Positions 63,674 to 64,000 of a stretch of DNA of 64,000 nucleotides are shown piece by piece. The notes below the pieces were generated by a model. It was not told the origin of the DNA, made no database searches, and saw only the letters and a program-made list of their open reading frames with translations. Location: the NCBI RefSeq assembly GCF_003111665.1, contig NZ_CP022188.1, positions 3,968,001-4,032,000 of the forward strand, read 5' to 3'. The position numbers were made by a program, and so were the translations under genes. How positions within the stretch are numbered: position 1 is the first letter of the stretch; each line of letters begins with the position of its first letter. Source of the DNA: Parazoarcus communis (GTDB lineage Bacteria > Pseudomonadota > Gammaproteobacteria > Burkholderiales > Rhodocyclaceae).

Positions 63674-63994
63674 ATGCCTCGCGTAAAGCCTTCAACCGCA
63701 GTCCGCCCCGCAAAGGCGAAGTGGTCCCAGCAGATCACGCAGGACAGCAACGCCCTTGATCTCGAGTCCGGCGTTTTCACTCTGGAGGATCCGGTCGAGA
63801 TCGCTCGATCACTCAAGCGGTCGGCGGAAGCAAGCCAGCGTCTCAAGTCCACCCCGTTTCGGGCAGCGATGTCGATGCTTTGCTTCTATATCAACCGCGC
63901 CGGAAACCAGCTCTCCGACACGCAGCGCGCTCGACTCGAATCGGCAAAAGACGAACTCCGCGTGCTGTTCGGCCGACCGCGCCGCGGAGAATGA
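63674..63994 (+). CDS. DUF3175 family protein
   Basis: A 106-residue basic protein. The core KWSQQITQDSNALDLESGVF, then TLEDPVEIARSLKRSAEASQ, and FRAAMSMLCFYINRAGNQLS is the DUF3175 signature, normally found in small orphan proteins. Function unknown. The family often sits near DNA-repair or phage-like genes, but nothing here confirms that. The protein is complete and ends six bases before the window end. Confidence 0.85.
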   Translation: MPRVKPSTAVRPAKAKWSQQITQDSNALDLESGVFTLEDPVEIARSLKRSAEASQRLKSTPFRAAMSMLCFYINRAGNQLSDTQRARLESAKDELRVLFGRPRRGE

Positions 63995-64000
63995 TCAAAC

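Overview
The window is high-GC (roughly 65%) bacterial chromosome with dense, short-spaced genes. Gene content (GGDEF-EAL and CheB-CheR signalling proteins, a URC-type pyrimidine catabolic operon, a cobalamin-riboswitch CobN/ExbB locus, CbpA-CbpM) suggests a betaproteobacterium, most likely of the Rhodocyclales (Azoarcus/Thauera type). That placement is an inference from codon and protein character; no rRNA or tRNA gene was seen.

Layout. 1-1.2 kb: end of a DMT-family transporter and a broken SHOCT-domain gene. 1.5-6.8 kb: a LysR regulator divergent from a ureohydrolase (agmatinase family) and a complete polar-amino-acid ABC importer, followed by a small vestige of a second ureohydrolase copy. 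7-13.9 kb: an ankyrin lipoprotein, small enzymes, the cbpA-cbpM chaperone pair, a LysE exporter, a ZIP-like metal transporter and a methyltransferase. 13.9-16.7 kb: a three-domain ACP/acyl-activating/acyltransferase protein. 17-22.5 kb: a cobalamin riboswitch driving an exported CobN-like protein with ExbB-like and DUF2149 (ExbD-like) partners, probably an energised corrinoid or metal handling system. 22.7-27.8 kb: a CheB-CheR-PAS protein translationally coupled to a PAS-GGDEF-EAL protein with a zinc-binding CZB-like tail. 27.9-34.2 kb: assorted small genes (VOC, GNAT, SMR efflux, DUF302, DUF2007, DUF1223, Asp/Glu racemase, LysE/Lrp pair).

34.3-44.2 kb is one operon for pyrimidine salvage and breakdown by the URC route: a GTP-cyclohydrolase-II-like URC1, URC4 (DUF1688), uracil phosphoribosyltransferase, a RutR-like repressor, a BMP-type nucleoside/base ABC importer and a cytosine-deaminase-like amidohydrolase. 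A perfect RutR-type palindrome sits just upstream of the first gene.

46.0-60.0 kb is the most unusual region: seven same-strand genes encoding a DUF4062-like/inactive-STAND protein, a MoxR AAA+ ATPase, a vWA protein, a TIR-CHAT protein whose CHAT catalytic residues are missing, a caspase (metacaspase-like), a 2014-residue protein with two tandem lipase domains fused to an intact CHAT protease, and a membrane TIR protein with a proline/threonine linker. This is the pattern of NTP-dependent conflict systems (MoxR-vWA ternary systems); I infer that a sensor/ATPase core controls protease, lipase and NAD-hydrolase-type effectors, probably an anti-phage or abortive-infection device. It lies between a stand-alone KTSC-domain gene and lysS. 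61.9-64 kb: lysS terminator followed by small, partly lower-GC genes of unknown function and copies of a short repeat motif.
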